Positions 21,228 through 33,479 of a DNA stretch of 64,000 nt are shown piece after piece. The DNA is taken from contig CM048839.1 in the NCBI GenBank assembly GCA_026545765.1, forward strand, positions 45,182,677 through 45,246,676, written 5' to 3'. Numbering within the stretch: the first letter of the stretch is position 1; each line of letters begins with the position of its first letter. Source of the DNA: Plantago major. Its lineage: Eukaryota; Streptophyta; Magnoliopsida; Lamiales; Plantaginaceae. Position numbers and translations under genes: made by a program. Below the pieces are notes generated by a model. That model was not told where the DNA came from. It did no database searches and saw only the letters and a program-made list of their open reading frames with translations.

Positions 21228-21246
21228 TGGCGCCCTATGTGGGAAC
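21228..21246 (+). other. Primer binding site of G2
   Basis: TGGCGCCCTATGTGGGAAC begins three bases after the LTR. A TGGCGCC start is usual for Tat-lineage and related gypsy elements. I do not assign the tRNA species. Confidence 0.7.
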
Positions 21247-21280
21247 CTTTACAAAAAGTTTTTGTGTTTGAGATTAGCTG

Positions 21281-22830
21281 ATGGCAAGAACAAGATGGAC
21301 AGCGCGGACTAGTGCTGGAGGCGTAGGAACACCACCACCACGCCCACGGGGACGTCCGCCCACCCGCGGACGAAGAGCCCACTGTGGCTGGAGGGAACGC
21401 TGGAAGGAGATATCCGAGCGAGGGGCGCACAGCCAGCCCATCCTCAGATGAAAGAAGAGATGCTCCGCACAGGGGAGTCCGAAGTGTTCCTGAGAATGTT
21501 GTGCCTGTGAGCCATAGAGAAGGGGTCGTACGAGCTTCTCCGGCAGAAGCTCAAGGCCCCACTACAGGTCAACAGTTCACTATGCCCGATGGTCGCATTG
21601 TCCGCACTAGTGACCTCGGACTAAGTGAGACTCAATTTGATAGATTACTCACAATCATCCAAGGATGCCTGGGGTCTAACAATGCCCATCCTCAGCAAGC
21701 CACTCCGCCAGTGGCTACCCCTGCTCGAGCAGAGCCCGCATTATCGAGAAACAGGTAACGTCCGATCCAACAGAGGTTGGGGAATCAGCCACCTCAAGAG
21801 GATTTGCGAAACCTTCTAGACCGGCGGGCATCTGCCTCTCAAGCTCAGGGTGAAGGACGCCCAAATGGAGGGAGAGAGTATCAAGAAGGGGCTAATAGGA
21901 ATCCAGGAGTTCCGCGACAAAAACTTCCAAGAGACAGAGATCAAGTAGCAGAAACTGTTCCAGTGGTCCAGATAGATGAACTCCCCGCGGATGTAGCTGT
22001 TCATCCGAGGACAGGAGAGATCATGACTGCTGACGAGATCTACGCTCAGCAGAAGGCTTTAGAGGTCCAGATTCTGAATCTATGACGCCTGGTAAAAGAC
22101 CACGAGCAGATAGCTACTAATGCACCAAATCCCTTGTGCGATGACATCATAAGAGAGAGGGAAAGAAACAGAAACTCGGATCAAGTAATTCCGAGCTTGG
22201 AATACTATTATGGGGATACTTGTCCCGTTGGTCACCTGACAAGGTACAACAACAAGATGGATTCAAAGGGAATGAGCGACAATACAAAAGCTCTTACGTT
22301 CTCATCCACTGTCTTCGGAACGGCTATGGATTGGTACACCGCTTTGCCGAACAAGTCGATAAGGTCATATGCAGACCTTTCTTCCAAGTTCTTGGCACAA
22401 TTTGGAAAATCAAAAAGGAGAAAGCGTACCGTAGAACACCTGGCAGAAGTTATACAGCAGGAGCAAGAGGATCTAAGGACCTTCCTAGATCGCTTTCACG
22501 CGGAAGTTCTTCGAGTTGAGCCACACAGTATTAAGGAACGGGTCCGTCACCTGTATGCAAATACTTTCAACTCAGAGCTTCACAGAAAACTCTTTAGTCA
22601 GGAAATGAGGAGTGAAAAGCATTTAGATGACATCTGCGAAGAAGTGATGTACAGAGAGGAGTACCGAAGGAATGTTCTAACATCTTGGCGACTATCATCG
22701 AGAAGAAGCTGGATGTCCAATGGACAAAGCCCTCTCACAACAACCGGAAGAATAAGAATGCAAAGGGGTACTGCAAGTTCCACAAGTGCCGTGGTCACGA
22801 GACTGATGATTGTATCCAATTGAAAACAGA
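21281..22830 (+). pseudogene. G2 gag
   Basis: The Arg/Pro-rich N-terminal region starts at about 21281 (MARTRWTARTSAGGVG). The retrotransposon gag domain lies at about 22200-22650 (TKALTFSSTVFGTAMDWYTA, FLAQFGKS, RTFLDRFHAEV). Gag forms the virus-like particle that packages the element RNA. This is a fossil with several breaks. Confidence 0.8.
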
Positions 22831-23752
22831 GGTTGAACACTTGGTGAGAGAGGGCAAGCTAAAAGAGCACATCTATGCGGATGAGCCCTCCAGGCACGAT
22901 AGAACGGAGCGAACGAGGGAGGATAATGCTACAAAACCACCACCTCGTCCGCTATCTTTGCCACCTCCGCCGGCTAACTATCCGCCTCGCACGGATGGAT
23001 ATCCGTACAGATATGACGATGACATTGATATGGAGAACCCTCCGTACAGCGGAGTGATCAACACCATCGCAGGCGGACCATCTGGAGGTGATAGTAAGAA
23101 CGCGAGAGAGCGGACTGCTCAAAATCTTCGGAACAACGATAGAGCGTACGCTGCTCCAGCGATTCGGGGTACGAATGCTATATCCTTCGATGATAGCGAG
23201 ATTCCCCCTCCTACGGCAGGAGGCGAGGATATTGACGATCCAGATGTTCCGCTAGTGGTTTCTTTAACCATCGCAACTTATCGAGTAAATAAGATCCTGG
23301 TAGACACGGGGAGTTCCTCGAACATCATCTTCAAATTAGCAATAGATCAGATAAACCTGGGAAGAATCCGATATGAGAGAGTCAACACCTCCATATTAGG
23401 ATTCGGAGGAGGTACTGTCCGTCCTTTAGGAAGTGTCATACTTCACATTTCACTGGGGACGCATCCTGCAAGAGTGACACAGCAAGTCCATTTTGTAGTA
23501 GTGGACCGAACTTTCGACTACAATGCTATCTTCGGTCGTCCGGGACTCAATCAATTCCGAGCTATACCTTCCACTCTCCATAACAGAATGAAGTTTCCAA
23601 CTCCCTTCGGAGTTGGAGAAGAGGTGGAAAATATCCGTGAAGCTTGGGAATGTTACATTATGTCCACAAGAAGAGTGTCCACCCCCGTGCTGACAGTCAC
23701 TTTGACCTCTGACCCGCCAGTTGTTCTTCTGGCCAAAAAAGAGAATCCGTAG
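22740..23752 (+). pseudogene. G2 zinc knuckle and aspartic protease
   Basis: A zinc-knuckle-like motif lies near 22770-22815 (CKFHKCRGHETDDC). A proline-rich linker follows. The protease has its active-site motif at about 23300-23325 (LVDTGSSSNIIF) and a downstream FGRPGLN segment typical of retropepsins. The protease cuts the gag-pol polyprotein. Confidence 0.8.
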
Positions 23753-23791
23753 ATTGGAGTAGGGAGCCAGAAGGAGAAGTTTCCTAGAACT

Positions 23792-25950
23792 GTGCGAATC
23801 GAGCCTCATGAAACCCTCAAGGAAATTGAGATTGTTGTTGGAAGCCCGAACAAGAAGACAAGAATCGGAACAGAGATGAACGCGGAGGTGGAAATGAAGC
23901 TCATTGCTTGTCTCCGAGACAACAGTGATGTGTTTTCCTGGAGCACCAATCACTTGAAGGGAATAGATCCGAGGATTACTGTTCACCGTCTGAACATGGA
24001 CCCCTCAATCAAGTACATCCGACAAAAGAGGAAAGATTTTGGTCCGGTCAAGGATGCCTTCATATCCTCTGAGGTTGAGCGACCCCTTAAAGCAGGGCAT
24101 ATCGAAGAAGTCCGTTACTCTGATTGGGTCTGCAACGTGGTTCTGGTAGAGAAATCACCAGGCAAATGGCGGATGTGCAATGACTTCACTAGGTTGAACA
24201 AGTTCTGCCCAAAAGACCTGTACCCTTTACCACAAATAGGTCAGTTGGTTGACTCCACATCCGGATGTGCATTACTGAGTTTTATTGACGCATACCAAGG
24301 TTTTTACCAAATTTGGATGGCCAAGGAGGACATCAAGAAAATAGCTTTCTTCGCTGCAGGGGGAGTATACTGTTTCAAGGTAATGCCCTTCGGATTGAAA
24401 AATGCGGGAGCCACTTACCAACGACTGGTGAACCAAATGTTCAAGGAAGAAATTGGAAAACCATGGAAGTGTACGTGGATGACATGCTCGTCAAGAGCAA
24501 AATTGCAGAGCAACATGTGCATCATTTGAACAAGTGCTTCGCTATCCTTAGGAAGTACGGAATGAAGCTGAATCCAGAAAAGTGCACGTTCGGAGTGAAA
24601 GGAGGGAAGTTCCTCGGATACATGGTCACGGAGAGGGGGATAAGCGCAAACCCCGAGAAGATCAAGGGAATCCTAGATCTGCCGCATCCGAAGAACCTCA
24701 ATGAGGTACAGCAACTCATAGGACGTCTCATGTCCTTAAGTCATTTTATTTCACGATCTGCAGAGAAGAATCTTCCGTTCTTCAAAATCCTCCGGAAAGG
24801 AGAGAGCTTTGAGTGGACCGCGGAATGTTCTGAGACTTTCGAGAAACTGAAAAAGTACCTCCATTCCCCTCCACTGCTCTCCAAACCCGTCGAAGGAGAA
24901 CCACTCTACCTCTACCTAGCAATCACGGAAGAGGTAATGAGTTCCGTATTAGTACGGATTCAAGCCAATGATCACTTGCCAATCTACTATCTTAGCAAAG
25001 CCCTTGCTGGGGCGGAGACAAGATACGTGAAGATTGAGAAATTTGCATATGCTTTGGTTTACACCGCAAGGCGGTTAAAACCATACTTCAAGTCTCACAA
25101 AATAGTGGTACTAACTACGGAACCTTTGAAACAGGTCTTGGGGAAGCCCGATCAATCTGGACGACTCTCTAAGTGGGCAATTGAGCTGAGTGAATACGAC
25201 ATTTTCTATCAGGCTCCGTCAGCCAAGAAGGCTCAAGTCCTCGCCGACTTCTTAGCGGAATATCCTGAGGTGGATTCAGAGAAAGTCCCTGACAAACAGG
25301 CATTTGAATGCCTAGTCATCAAGCAGATTATCCGGAAGACAGTTCCGCTGAAGTTCAACCCAGCAAACCTCGAGGATGCTCAATTCATCAATCGGTCCCT
25401 GCCTGCATCATATGAGAAAACTCGGGTCAACCAGATGTTCCTTCTTGACGATATCGTAAGCGGATCCGATACTAACAACTCCGGACCGGAAATCAAAGAA
25501 AAAGAGGAACAAAGGTTGGAACCTCAGGAGCTTACAGAAGGTCTCCAAACTGAAAAACATCCTTCTGATGTCTGGACATTGGAAGTGGATGGTTCCTCCA
25601 CTGGAAGAGTGGGAGGGATTGGAATCTTTCTTAAGAGCCCTGATGGCGCGGAACTCGACTACGCAATATCCTTGGAATTCAAAGTCACCAATAATGAGGC
25701 TGAGTATGAAGCATTGTTGGTTGGGCTACGCCTGGTCAAATCCCTGCAAATCCGGAAGCTCAAAGCTTACACGGACTCACAGCTAGTTGAGGCCCAATTT
25801 TCAGGAACTTTTGCCATAAAAGGTCCTTCGATGATCAAGTATCTTGAACTACTCAGGCAGGAAGTCAGCCACCTTGAGGAATTTACCCTGGAAAAGTTTG
25901 ACAGAGCCTGGAATGAAAGAGCGGACGCTCTGGCAAAATACGCATCTGCA
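23792..25950 (+). pseudogene. G2 reverse transcriptase, RNase H and second RNase H
   Basis: RT motifs in order are KWRMCNDFTRLNKFCPKD, FIDAYQGFYQI and MPFGLKNAGATYQRLVN, followed by the catalytic YVDD-type motif VYVDDMLVKSK near 24470-24500. The connection and first RNase H domain follow (about 24760-25270; PLYLYLAITEEVMSSVL, YYLSKAL). A second RNase H lies at about 25568-25950 (WTLEVDGSSTG, NNEAEYEALLVGLRL, YTDSQLVEAQ, NERADALAKYAS). This second copy is the archaeal-type domain that characterises Tat elements. The region is broken as part of a fossil element. Confidence 0.85.
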
Positions 25951-26059
25951 ACAGCGGCTCTAGACACGAGGAGAGTAATCCTACTCACCGTTGCTGACTC
26001 ATCCATCATGAGTCTCAATTCTGCTGTCATGATAACTAACACAGGAAGAAACTGGATGA

Positions 26060-27274
26060 CTGACATTTTTAACTATCTCAAGGACGGATCTCTACTAGCT
26101 GATCCGAAGGAATCAAGGAGTGTGAAGTGCCAAGCGAACATATACTTTATACTTGGAGAAGATTTGTACAAGAAATCTTTTGTCGGGACTCACTTGAGGT
26201 GTTTGAGCTCGCAAGAAGCAAAGACTATGCTGGAAGAGATACACAACGGAAGCTGCGGAAGTCATTCCGGGGGAAGAACTCTTGCCCAGAAAATCATACG
26301 ACAAGGCTATTACTGGCCTAGCATTGATAAAGATTCCGCCGATCACGCTCGGAGATGCCCTGACTGTCAATATTATGCGAACATTCCACATCGTCCGACA
26401 CATCCTATGATTCCGTCAATCATAGCGTGTCCATTTGATCAATGGGGATATTGTCGGCCCATTCCCGAGGGGCACTCAACAGAAGAAGTTCCTGATTGTG
26501 GCCGTGGAATATTTCACCAAATGGGTAGAAGCAGAAGCTGTGGCAACCATTACGGAAAGTCGAGTGCGGACCTTCATTTGGAAGAACATCATTTGCCGCT
26601 TTGGCCTGCCCAGAGTTCTGGTCTCGGATAATGGTGCCCAATTTTTAGGTAATAGGCTCAAGGAATGGCTGGCATCCTTCAAGATTGAACAACGTTTCAC
26701 ATCTGTTGGATATCCGCAAGCTAATGGACAAGCTGAGTCCACAAACAAGACAATAGTCAAGATCCTCGAAAAGCGGTTGAGAACTTCTCAAGAAAGCTGG
26801 GCAGACGACCTAGATGGCGTACTATGGGCTCATCGCACCACTGCACGGACCGCGACCAAAGAAACTCCATTTGCCTTGGTATATGGCCCGGAAGCAGTTA
26901 TACCAGCCGAAATTGTTGTGGAGACTATGAGGGTCCAAGAGTTCGAAGATTCCACCAATCGTGAAGCTCGGATATTCGACCTGGACATGCTGGAACGAAA
27001 AAGAACTAAAGCACTGGCTAATATCCATAGGTATCAAGCAGCTACTGCCCGAGCCTACAACAAGAATGTTCAGGCAAAAAACTTGCAGGTCGGAGATTTA
27101 GTACTTCGCCGGGCTGACATTTTGAGCAATGTTGGAAAACTCAAGCCTAAATGGGAAGGACCTTACAAGATTTTCGGAGCAAGAGTGAATGGGAGTTACG
27201 AATTGGAAGATGAGCGCGGACACCCACTCAAGCGTACATGGAATGCTAGAAACCTTCAAAAGTTTTACGCATAG
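26060..27274 (+). pseudogene. G2 integrase
   Basis: The HHCC zinc-binding domain lies at about 26240-26375 (SHSGGRTLAQKI, CPDCQYYA). The catalytic core follows, with the first Asp region near 26440, the second Asp in LVSDNGAQFL (about 26620) and the Glu in QANGQAESTNKTI (about 26715). The C-terminal part includes GDLVLRRAD and WEGPYKIFGA, usual in gypsy integrases. It ends at 27274, and a convergent antisense unit follows. Confidence 0.85.
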
Positions 27275-27489
27275 GGATGATTACGCGAATCTCCGTTAGG
27301 TTGTTTGGTTATTTAGGATTCCAACTATCCATTGCACGGAACTCCGCCAGTTCTGTTTTTTGTTAACCCTTTTGTCATTGGCCATGTAGCCCGCAAGTTG
27401 TAATTGAATTTCCGGAAAATCAATACAACTTCTATCTTTCAATTCGTGCATCTGAGATTTAACGCTCAATTGACAAGAAAAGGCAAGTA

Positions 27490-28054
27490 ATGAGTTTTAT
27501 TCATAGATGAAACGAATTATACATAACGTTATCTTTACAGTCTACAGTCTCGGATCTTTATCCGGATCTACAGACGCAATACATAAACTATAGAGAAAGT
27601 CTCTGGAGATACGTCATCTCCCGTCGAGATTATTCCCCCGTCAGGAAAAGCTTTTTCCATATCAATCGGAAAGTATAGTTCCCGTGGAGACCAGGAACCC
27701 GATCTACCTGCACATGGAAAAATGGTTAGACATGACATAATCTTTCATGATATCACCGTACCGTGGTAATCTAGATCCAGTGTTCGGGGAAAACAAAGTA
27801 CCAACAGACAATGGTATATACAAGTCGAAACAACTGAGATCTCTACCTAACCGTCTTTAGAGACTCCAACTCTCTTGAAATCAGGAGACCATTACCAATT
27901 CAAGAAATATTCGAGCCACTAAAGTAGGGTTGGAAGAAAAGAGAAGAGGTCCGGCTTTAATGGTTTGCAGACAAGCCAAAACGGCAGAAATAGAAAGAGA
28001 AGAATTTGGGATCAGTTTACACGGTTTTGGTACCGGGGTCGTGTCTTTTTATAG
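27490..28054 (-). pseudogene. Short antisense transcription unit in G2
   Basis: On the minus strand a TATA box (CTATAAAAAG, 28054-28045) is followed by a pyrimidine-rich leader. A CATGTGCAG acceptor next opens an exon at 27707. An open stretch runs to a stop at 27588-27590 (contains FPIDMEKAFPDGGIISTGDD), and an AATAAA signal lies at 27501-27496. The arrangement looks like the promoter, first exon and last exon of an antisense accessory gene like the one in G1, with most of the middle absent. The protein tail is too short to assign to a family. It converges on pol, whose stop is at 27274. Confidence 0.45.
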
Positions 28055-28061
28055 AACACTC

Positions 28062-29481
28062 TGTTAGGAATATCTGTTAGTATTTTGATCACTCATCACA
28101 TGTTCTTATCATAGCCAGAAAGGTGATTAAGTACTCTTGGTTCACTTGAACATTGTAAAAGAGGAAATCACTGAGTATGATTAGTCTAGTAAATCTTGTA
28201 TTAGGATTATAGGTCTCTGAGTGTAATTTTTATTTCCAGAAGACCATGAAGATCAATCCTAGCAATGGAGCTTTTCTGAAGATTAGAAGACTGAAGATTG
28301 CACAAGATTTATGAAGATATCAAGGTTTAGTCTAACTCAGAAAGACTATGTCCTTAATCTTTTCTTAAGTGTATTTACTTACTTTTGAAATATGATTCTG
28401 GACATATGACATCATGAGTATGGAGCATGCAAGCCATCAAAAAGGCTCATGTATCCGTTGAAGACTACAGGACAAGAAATAGTACAAGTGCATTAATTGC
28501 ATCGGCAGAAAAGTCATTGAAGCACGATCCTCTGAGACATGAGACAAGGACTTCTGAGTACTCATTTCAAGATAAGTATGGACTGAATTTGAATTGTGTC
28601 TAACGGATATCATTCCAACAACTCTCAAATTCATCTATCTATATCACACACTTAGATGCTGAGAAATATACCTTAGAACGCTCTATCTTGCAAACTTACC
28701 ATCAAGCAAAGTATTCTCTCAAGCACTCTACTACCCTTTCTGAAAGCTTTCTGTTGCTCAAAGAATCACTAGTAGTTCTAAGTTGTCCTGAACCTTAACA
28801 AGAGATTGTTATTCGTGAAAGAGTTGAACTATCAGATACCCTTTCTGAAGCTCATTCTCCATAACGGACATCAATTACTTGGGTCAGTAAAGAGCAGACT
28901 GCCATCCACTGAACAAGTGTATTAAGTAGTCTTGTTCTATTAGGCTCTCTGAAAATATAACTGAAAAGTTATACGAGAAGCCTCTCTGACAAACCTTATA
29001 ACCAACACTATCAAGGCGTGGAGTAGAGGAAGTACTTGATTTGGGAAATCAAGGAATAACTCCAAGGTTATCTGAGTAGAGGTAGTACTTAGCTCTAGGA
29101 GCTGGGGAATAACTCAGGGGGGAACAATTGGTTGGGAACCATTTGTTTAAGAATCTTAGAATAGGATTATTGTAAGGTGAACTCAATTATCTGTTCTAGT
29201 GAATTCTAGGTCTTAGAAAGACCGAAGTGGATTAGTTGGAGGATTACGCCACCTCCAGATACCACTATACTTGCTGTGTCATTTACCTTTCTGTATTTAC
29301 ATTTCAGCAAAGCACACACACATACTTATTGTTTCTGCACTTACCTATCTTAAAGTCTTCCGCTCTCGATTTAAGTATCGAAACCCCTGTGTTCGAGAAT
29401 CAGATTTATCGATAAAAGTTTTAAAAGACTATTCACCCCCCCCCCTCCTAGTCTTTTACTTTGCCGTTATCTGGACCAACA
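28062..29481 (+). repeat. 5' LTR of element A (1420 bp, subfamily 1)
   Basis: It begins TGTTAGGAATATC and ends CTGGACCAACA. It is close to the LTRs at 4901-6245 and 51572-52988 (minus). The hairpin with a 10-C loop lies at 29423-29457. Confidence 0.9.
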
Positions 29482-29483
29482 AG

Positions 29484-29495
29484 TGGTATCAGAGC
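29484..29495 (+). other. Primer binding site of element A
   Basis: TGGTATCAGAGC, complementary to initiator-Met tRNA, starts two bases after the LTR end. This is standard for Ty1/copia elements. Confidence 0.85.
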
Positions 29496-29597
29496 AGGAG
29501 GTTCACAAGCCTTCTGCACTGAACCTAGATCCCCAGATAGGTGAAGGAACTTTGTCCCTTTCTGAGGACTATATAATTTGTGTTGTAAGTGTACAGG

Positions 29598-32098
29598 TAT
29601 GTCTCTGAGTGATGCACCCGTTCTGAAGCCATAAAACTACGAGAAATGGAAGAACAACATGATGCTCCATCTGGAGGCCATTAGTGACGAGATGATCTAT
29701 GTCATCAATGAAGGGCCTATCAAAATCGCATAACTCAAAAGTTCTCGACGTGTCTGATGGAAGAAAAGCCACAGACAAGGAAGATGGAAGGGAGGATGCG
29801 GCTACTAGTGATACTGGTCATGTTGCTCGTGGAAGCATTATGTATGAAGACAAGCCAAGAGAGCTCTGGACATCTGAAGATGCCAAGAGACACAGATTGG
29901 ATGGTCAAGCTCGTAATATCATCATCAGATCGACACCTGAGCACATACAGTGTAAATCAGGGTGCTAAAACGCTAAAATTGCCTGGTAATTGATTGAAGA
30001 AATCAGGCTTGAATCGAAAACCAAGGAAAACAAGTTCGAAGTTCTTAAATTGAAGTTCCAAAACTTCAAACAAGGTCCCACTGAAACTCTGGAAGAACTT
30101 GATTTCAGGTTTACTACCCTTATGAGTGATATGGCTGCACTTGGTGAAAGCAACAGATACTCCCAGCCAGAAAAGATTAAGACTATTGTCAGAAGTCTCA
30201 ATCACAACTGGGAGCACACTAAGTTCTTTTATTTCAACCAAGGGATGCCAAATATTACTCCAGTAGAGCTCTTCTCTCATCTTGCTACTGTAGACTATGA
30301 GACAACTCAGAGAGAACAAACAGCTGAAAAGTTGCAAAGTGTTGCTCTAGTTTCTCAAGGTACTTCTGAAAAAGAAGGATACCAAAGATGCATCTGAAGA
30401 AAATGCTCTTGCAGTAAGACACATGAAGAAATTTGTGAGTCAAGAGATTGAGAGAAGAAAAGCTAAAGAAAAGCTGAAAAAGCGTCTTGGCCCAAACTAT
30501 CATCAGTACAAGAACATACAAATGAACAACACTCTGAACCCCCCCATTCAGAAGGGTGTTAGTACTGAAGCTGCAAAAATAGGAAATGTTATCTGCTTCT
30601 ATTGTCAAAAGCCTGGTCACTTCAAGAGAGATTGTTCAGTTTTAAACAAGCTCAAGACAGGTGACAAGAAGGACAGAAGAAATTTCAAGAGAAAACAAAG
30701 GGCCTTACTGACTGAAGAAAGGAAGAAGATTCAAATTCAACTTGATGCTCTAGACATTGAGACAGATTCTGAAGATGGAGATTCAGATGACTCAAACCTA
30801 CCATCACCAGAATTGTGTGGAATCACCCACGATGTAATCGACTTCGGCCTTAAGAAGAATGAAATGTGTGGAGTTGCTGAGATTGCTGGTCCAGACATCT
30901 CCAACATTGAAATGTGTCTTATGGCTGATGAGGTAACTAACAATTCACAATTTCTGTACTATGAGAGTGATGATGGAATTGAGGATCTGGAGTTGGTCAA
31001 GAGTGAATTGGATCGTTATGAGAAAGAATTTTTGGAAGCACAATCCAAAACCAGAATTCTATAGGAAAGCAAAGAAACTCTTGAAAAAGAGGTTTCTGAG
31101 CTAACCAGAGTATCTGAGAACAAGAACGCTGAAATAGCCTTTCTGAAAGATCAGATATCTGAAAATGAAAATTCTCACAAACTAGCCTTGGATGAACTTA
31201 ATAAGAAAATGATGAGGCTGCTTTCTGAGAATGAAGAACTCAGAAAGAAAGAGCTATCCTTCCAATCTTATGCAAAGGCTAGTGACACTCTCACTGAGGT
31301 TCAATCCTATCTGAGAGATCCATCTGAGAAAGGTGGACTTGGACTTGATGAACAATCAAGTAATTCATCTCCTCTGAAGAAGAGTGATGAAAGGTTGAGC
31401 TTTGTAAAAAGTAAACAGAATGATTCTTCAACCACCTATAGCATTGGTCAGAAAGCTAGGGTAGTTGACAAAGGAAAAGGAGTTGCAACCCAGCCTTTGA
31501 AAGAACAACAAGTCCACAAGAAACATGCGGATAAGGTTTCTGAAAAGAAACACAACCCTCAGACATGCAACCATCCACATTGCTGCATTACTTGGAAGGG
31601 AAGAATTGCTGGAACAGGCAAATTCTCTACTGTACCATTTTATGAAAATAAAGATGGTGCATAAACTAATAAGGCTTCTGAAGAGCGCATTCAGAAAGCC
31701 AAAGGTGTTCGAAATGGCATTGGCTATCGTGCTATTGGAAAGATCCTTCTGCAACAATATAAGGAAGGACAAGAACAATGGCGCAAGGCTGATATTGCAC
31801 GTAGTAACAGTGAAGTGGAAGAAATCTCAAGCCATCGAAAACCGAATGCGAGCTAGAAGGAACACGCCGAAAGGCTAAGTTTCTGAAAAGCAACCCCGTA
31901 AATGTGGTCCAGAAAGCACCAAAGGGAACACCTAGAAACACCCCAAGAAGGAAGATTGAGATCAAAATTACTGATTTTATTGCATCTCCTTCTGATCAAG
32001 TTAGACAAAAACAAACTCCCAAGAAATTCACTAAAATGTGGATTCCTACTGGAAGAATGTTTAGTCTAAGTGGTTCTATCTCTGAGGCAAGAACCTAA
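29598..32098 (+). pseudogene. Element A gag, first unit
   Basis: The start MSLSDAPVLKP lies at 29598. The gag core spans about 29990-30340 (NKFEVLKLKFQNFKQGPTET, LDFRFTTLMSDMAALGE). A CCHC zinc knuckle follows at about 30592-30640 (CFYCQKPGHFKRDC). After that come an acidic and coiled-coil stretch and a basic tail containing a second Cys/His cluster (TCNHPHC, about 31560-31580). Gag is the capsid protein. This is a fossil with several breaks. Confidence 0.8.
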
Positions 32099-32115
32099 CT
32101 CATGTTTCATGTTTT

Positions 32116-33471
32116 GTGCAGAACGCCTCTTGGACTAAGGCTCAATGGCTATTTGATAGTGGATGCGGAAAGCACATGACAGGAGACAAAGCAAATCTGG
32201 TCAACTACAAAGCTTGCAACACTGGACTAGACATCAGATTTGCTGGAGGAGAATTAAATCCCTCTCTGGGATCTAGCAACGTCAAATTGGGATCATTAAC
32301 AATCACTGACGTATTACATGTTAAAGGTTTGAAATATAATCTATTTAGCATGAGCCAGTTTGCAGACAAGGGATTCACTGTGAAATTCAAAGCAAAGTAT
32401 TGCAAACTTATTGGCAATGGGTCAAAGCAGACATTCTTGGTTGCTCGGCGGAAAGGTAGTCTTTATGTTGCCGATTGGGCATCTGCCACAACTGAAGAAT
32501 GTCTCATGGTGAGTCAATCAGGTCACACAGAAGAGCACTGGTTATGGCACAAAAGAATGAGTCACTTGAATTTCAAAACTCTGAACAAACTTGCCAAGAA
32601 AGAGTTAGTGGTTGGCCTTCCCAAAACATCTTTCAGAAAGGATGGTATCTGTTCTGCCTGTCAGATGGAGAAACAATCTAAGATCTCTTTCAAGTCCAAA
32701 ACCAGACACTCTAGTGTTAGACCACTGCAACTATTACACATGGATCTTTTTGAATCATCTGTAACTAGTTATGCAGGAAAGAAGTATGGTCTTGTTGTTG
32801 TAGATGATTTCTCAAGATTCACTTGGGTTATCTTTCTGAAACACAAATCTCATGCTAGGGTGGAGATACAAACTTGCTGAATAAGCTTGAAGTCATGAAA
32901 AATGACAAGGTATCTGCAATCAGAACAGACCATGGTACTGAGATTGTCAACCAGTAAATAAAGGAGTTTTGTACCAGCAAAGGTATACAACACCAACTTT
33001 CCTCTGTAAGAACACCAAAACAAAATGGTGTTGCAGAAAGGAAAAATAGAACACTTAAAGAAGCAGCAAGGACAATGAGCTAACTCTGGAAATGACCTCT
33101 CTGACAGGCATGTCCCAGAAAGCTCTCACACTGAGCAAGTGTCAGACATTCATCGCCCTTCTGAGGTGCAAAATGTCTCAGATACTGAAGAAGTATCAAG
33201 TCATAATCATAGTGATTCACATTCAGATCACTTGGATATTAACCCTACTAGCCCTAAACCCATGATGAGATGGATCAAGGATCATCCTGCAAAAGATGTG
33301 ATTGGACCAATCAATCAAGGTGTTAGGACTAGGAGAGCAATAGCTGATAATGCTAATTCTCTCTTTGGATGTTTCATCTCAAACATTGAACCTAAAACTA
33401 TAGAAGAAGCATTAAGAGACCAAGACTGGATCTCTGCAATGCAAGAAGAGTTGGATCACCTATCACTCTGA
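32116..33471 (+). pseudogene. Element A protease, integrase part and RT-region stub, first unit
   Basis: The protease motif is WLFDSGCGKHMTGD at about 32145-32190. The pre-integrase zinc motif ([16 protein letters not shown]) and the first part of the integrase core ([22 protein letters not shown]) follow. A short piece corresponding to the linker before RT ([20 protein letters not shown]) ends the unit. The sequence then returns to gag-tail sequence, showing the partial duplication. Confidence 0.75.
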
Positions 33472-33479
33472 ATAAGAGT

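Larger units (their letters stand above)
20329..28061 (+). mobile_element. Ty3/gypsy Tat-lineage element G2, no 3' LTR
   Basis: Order: 5' LTR (20329-21224), PBS (21228), gag, protease, reverse transcriptase with RNase H, a second RNase H, integrase ending at 27274, then an antisense unit up to 28054. The second RNase H between RT and integrase is the mark of the Tat lineage. The element stops where copia element A begins at 28062, and no 3' LTR follows A, so its end was lost by insertion and rearrangement. It is a fossil with roughly seven or eight breaks across gag-pol. Confidence 0.85.
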
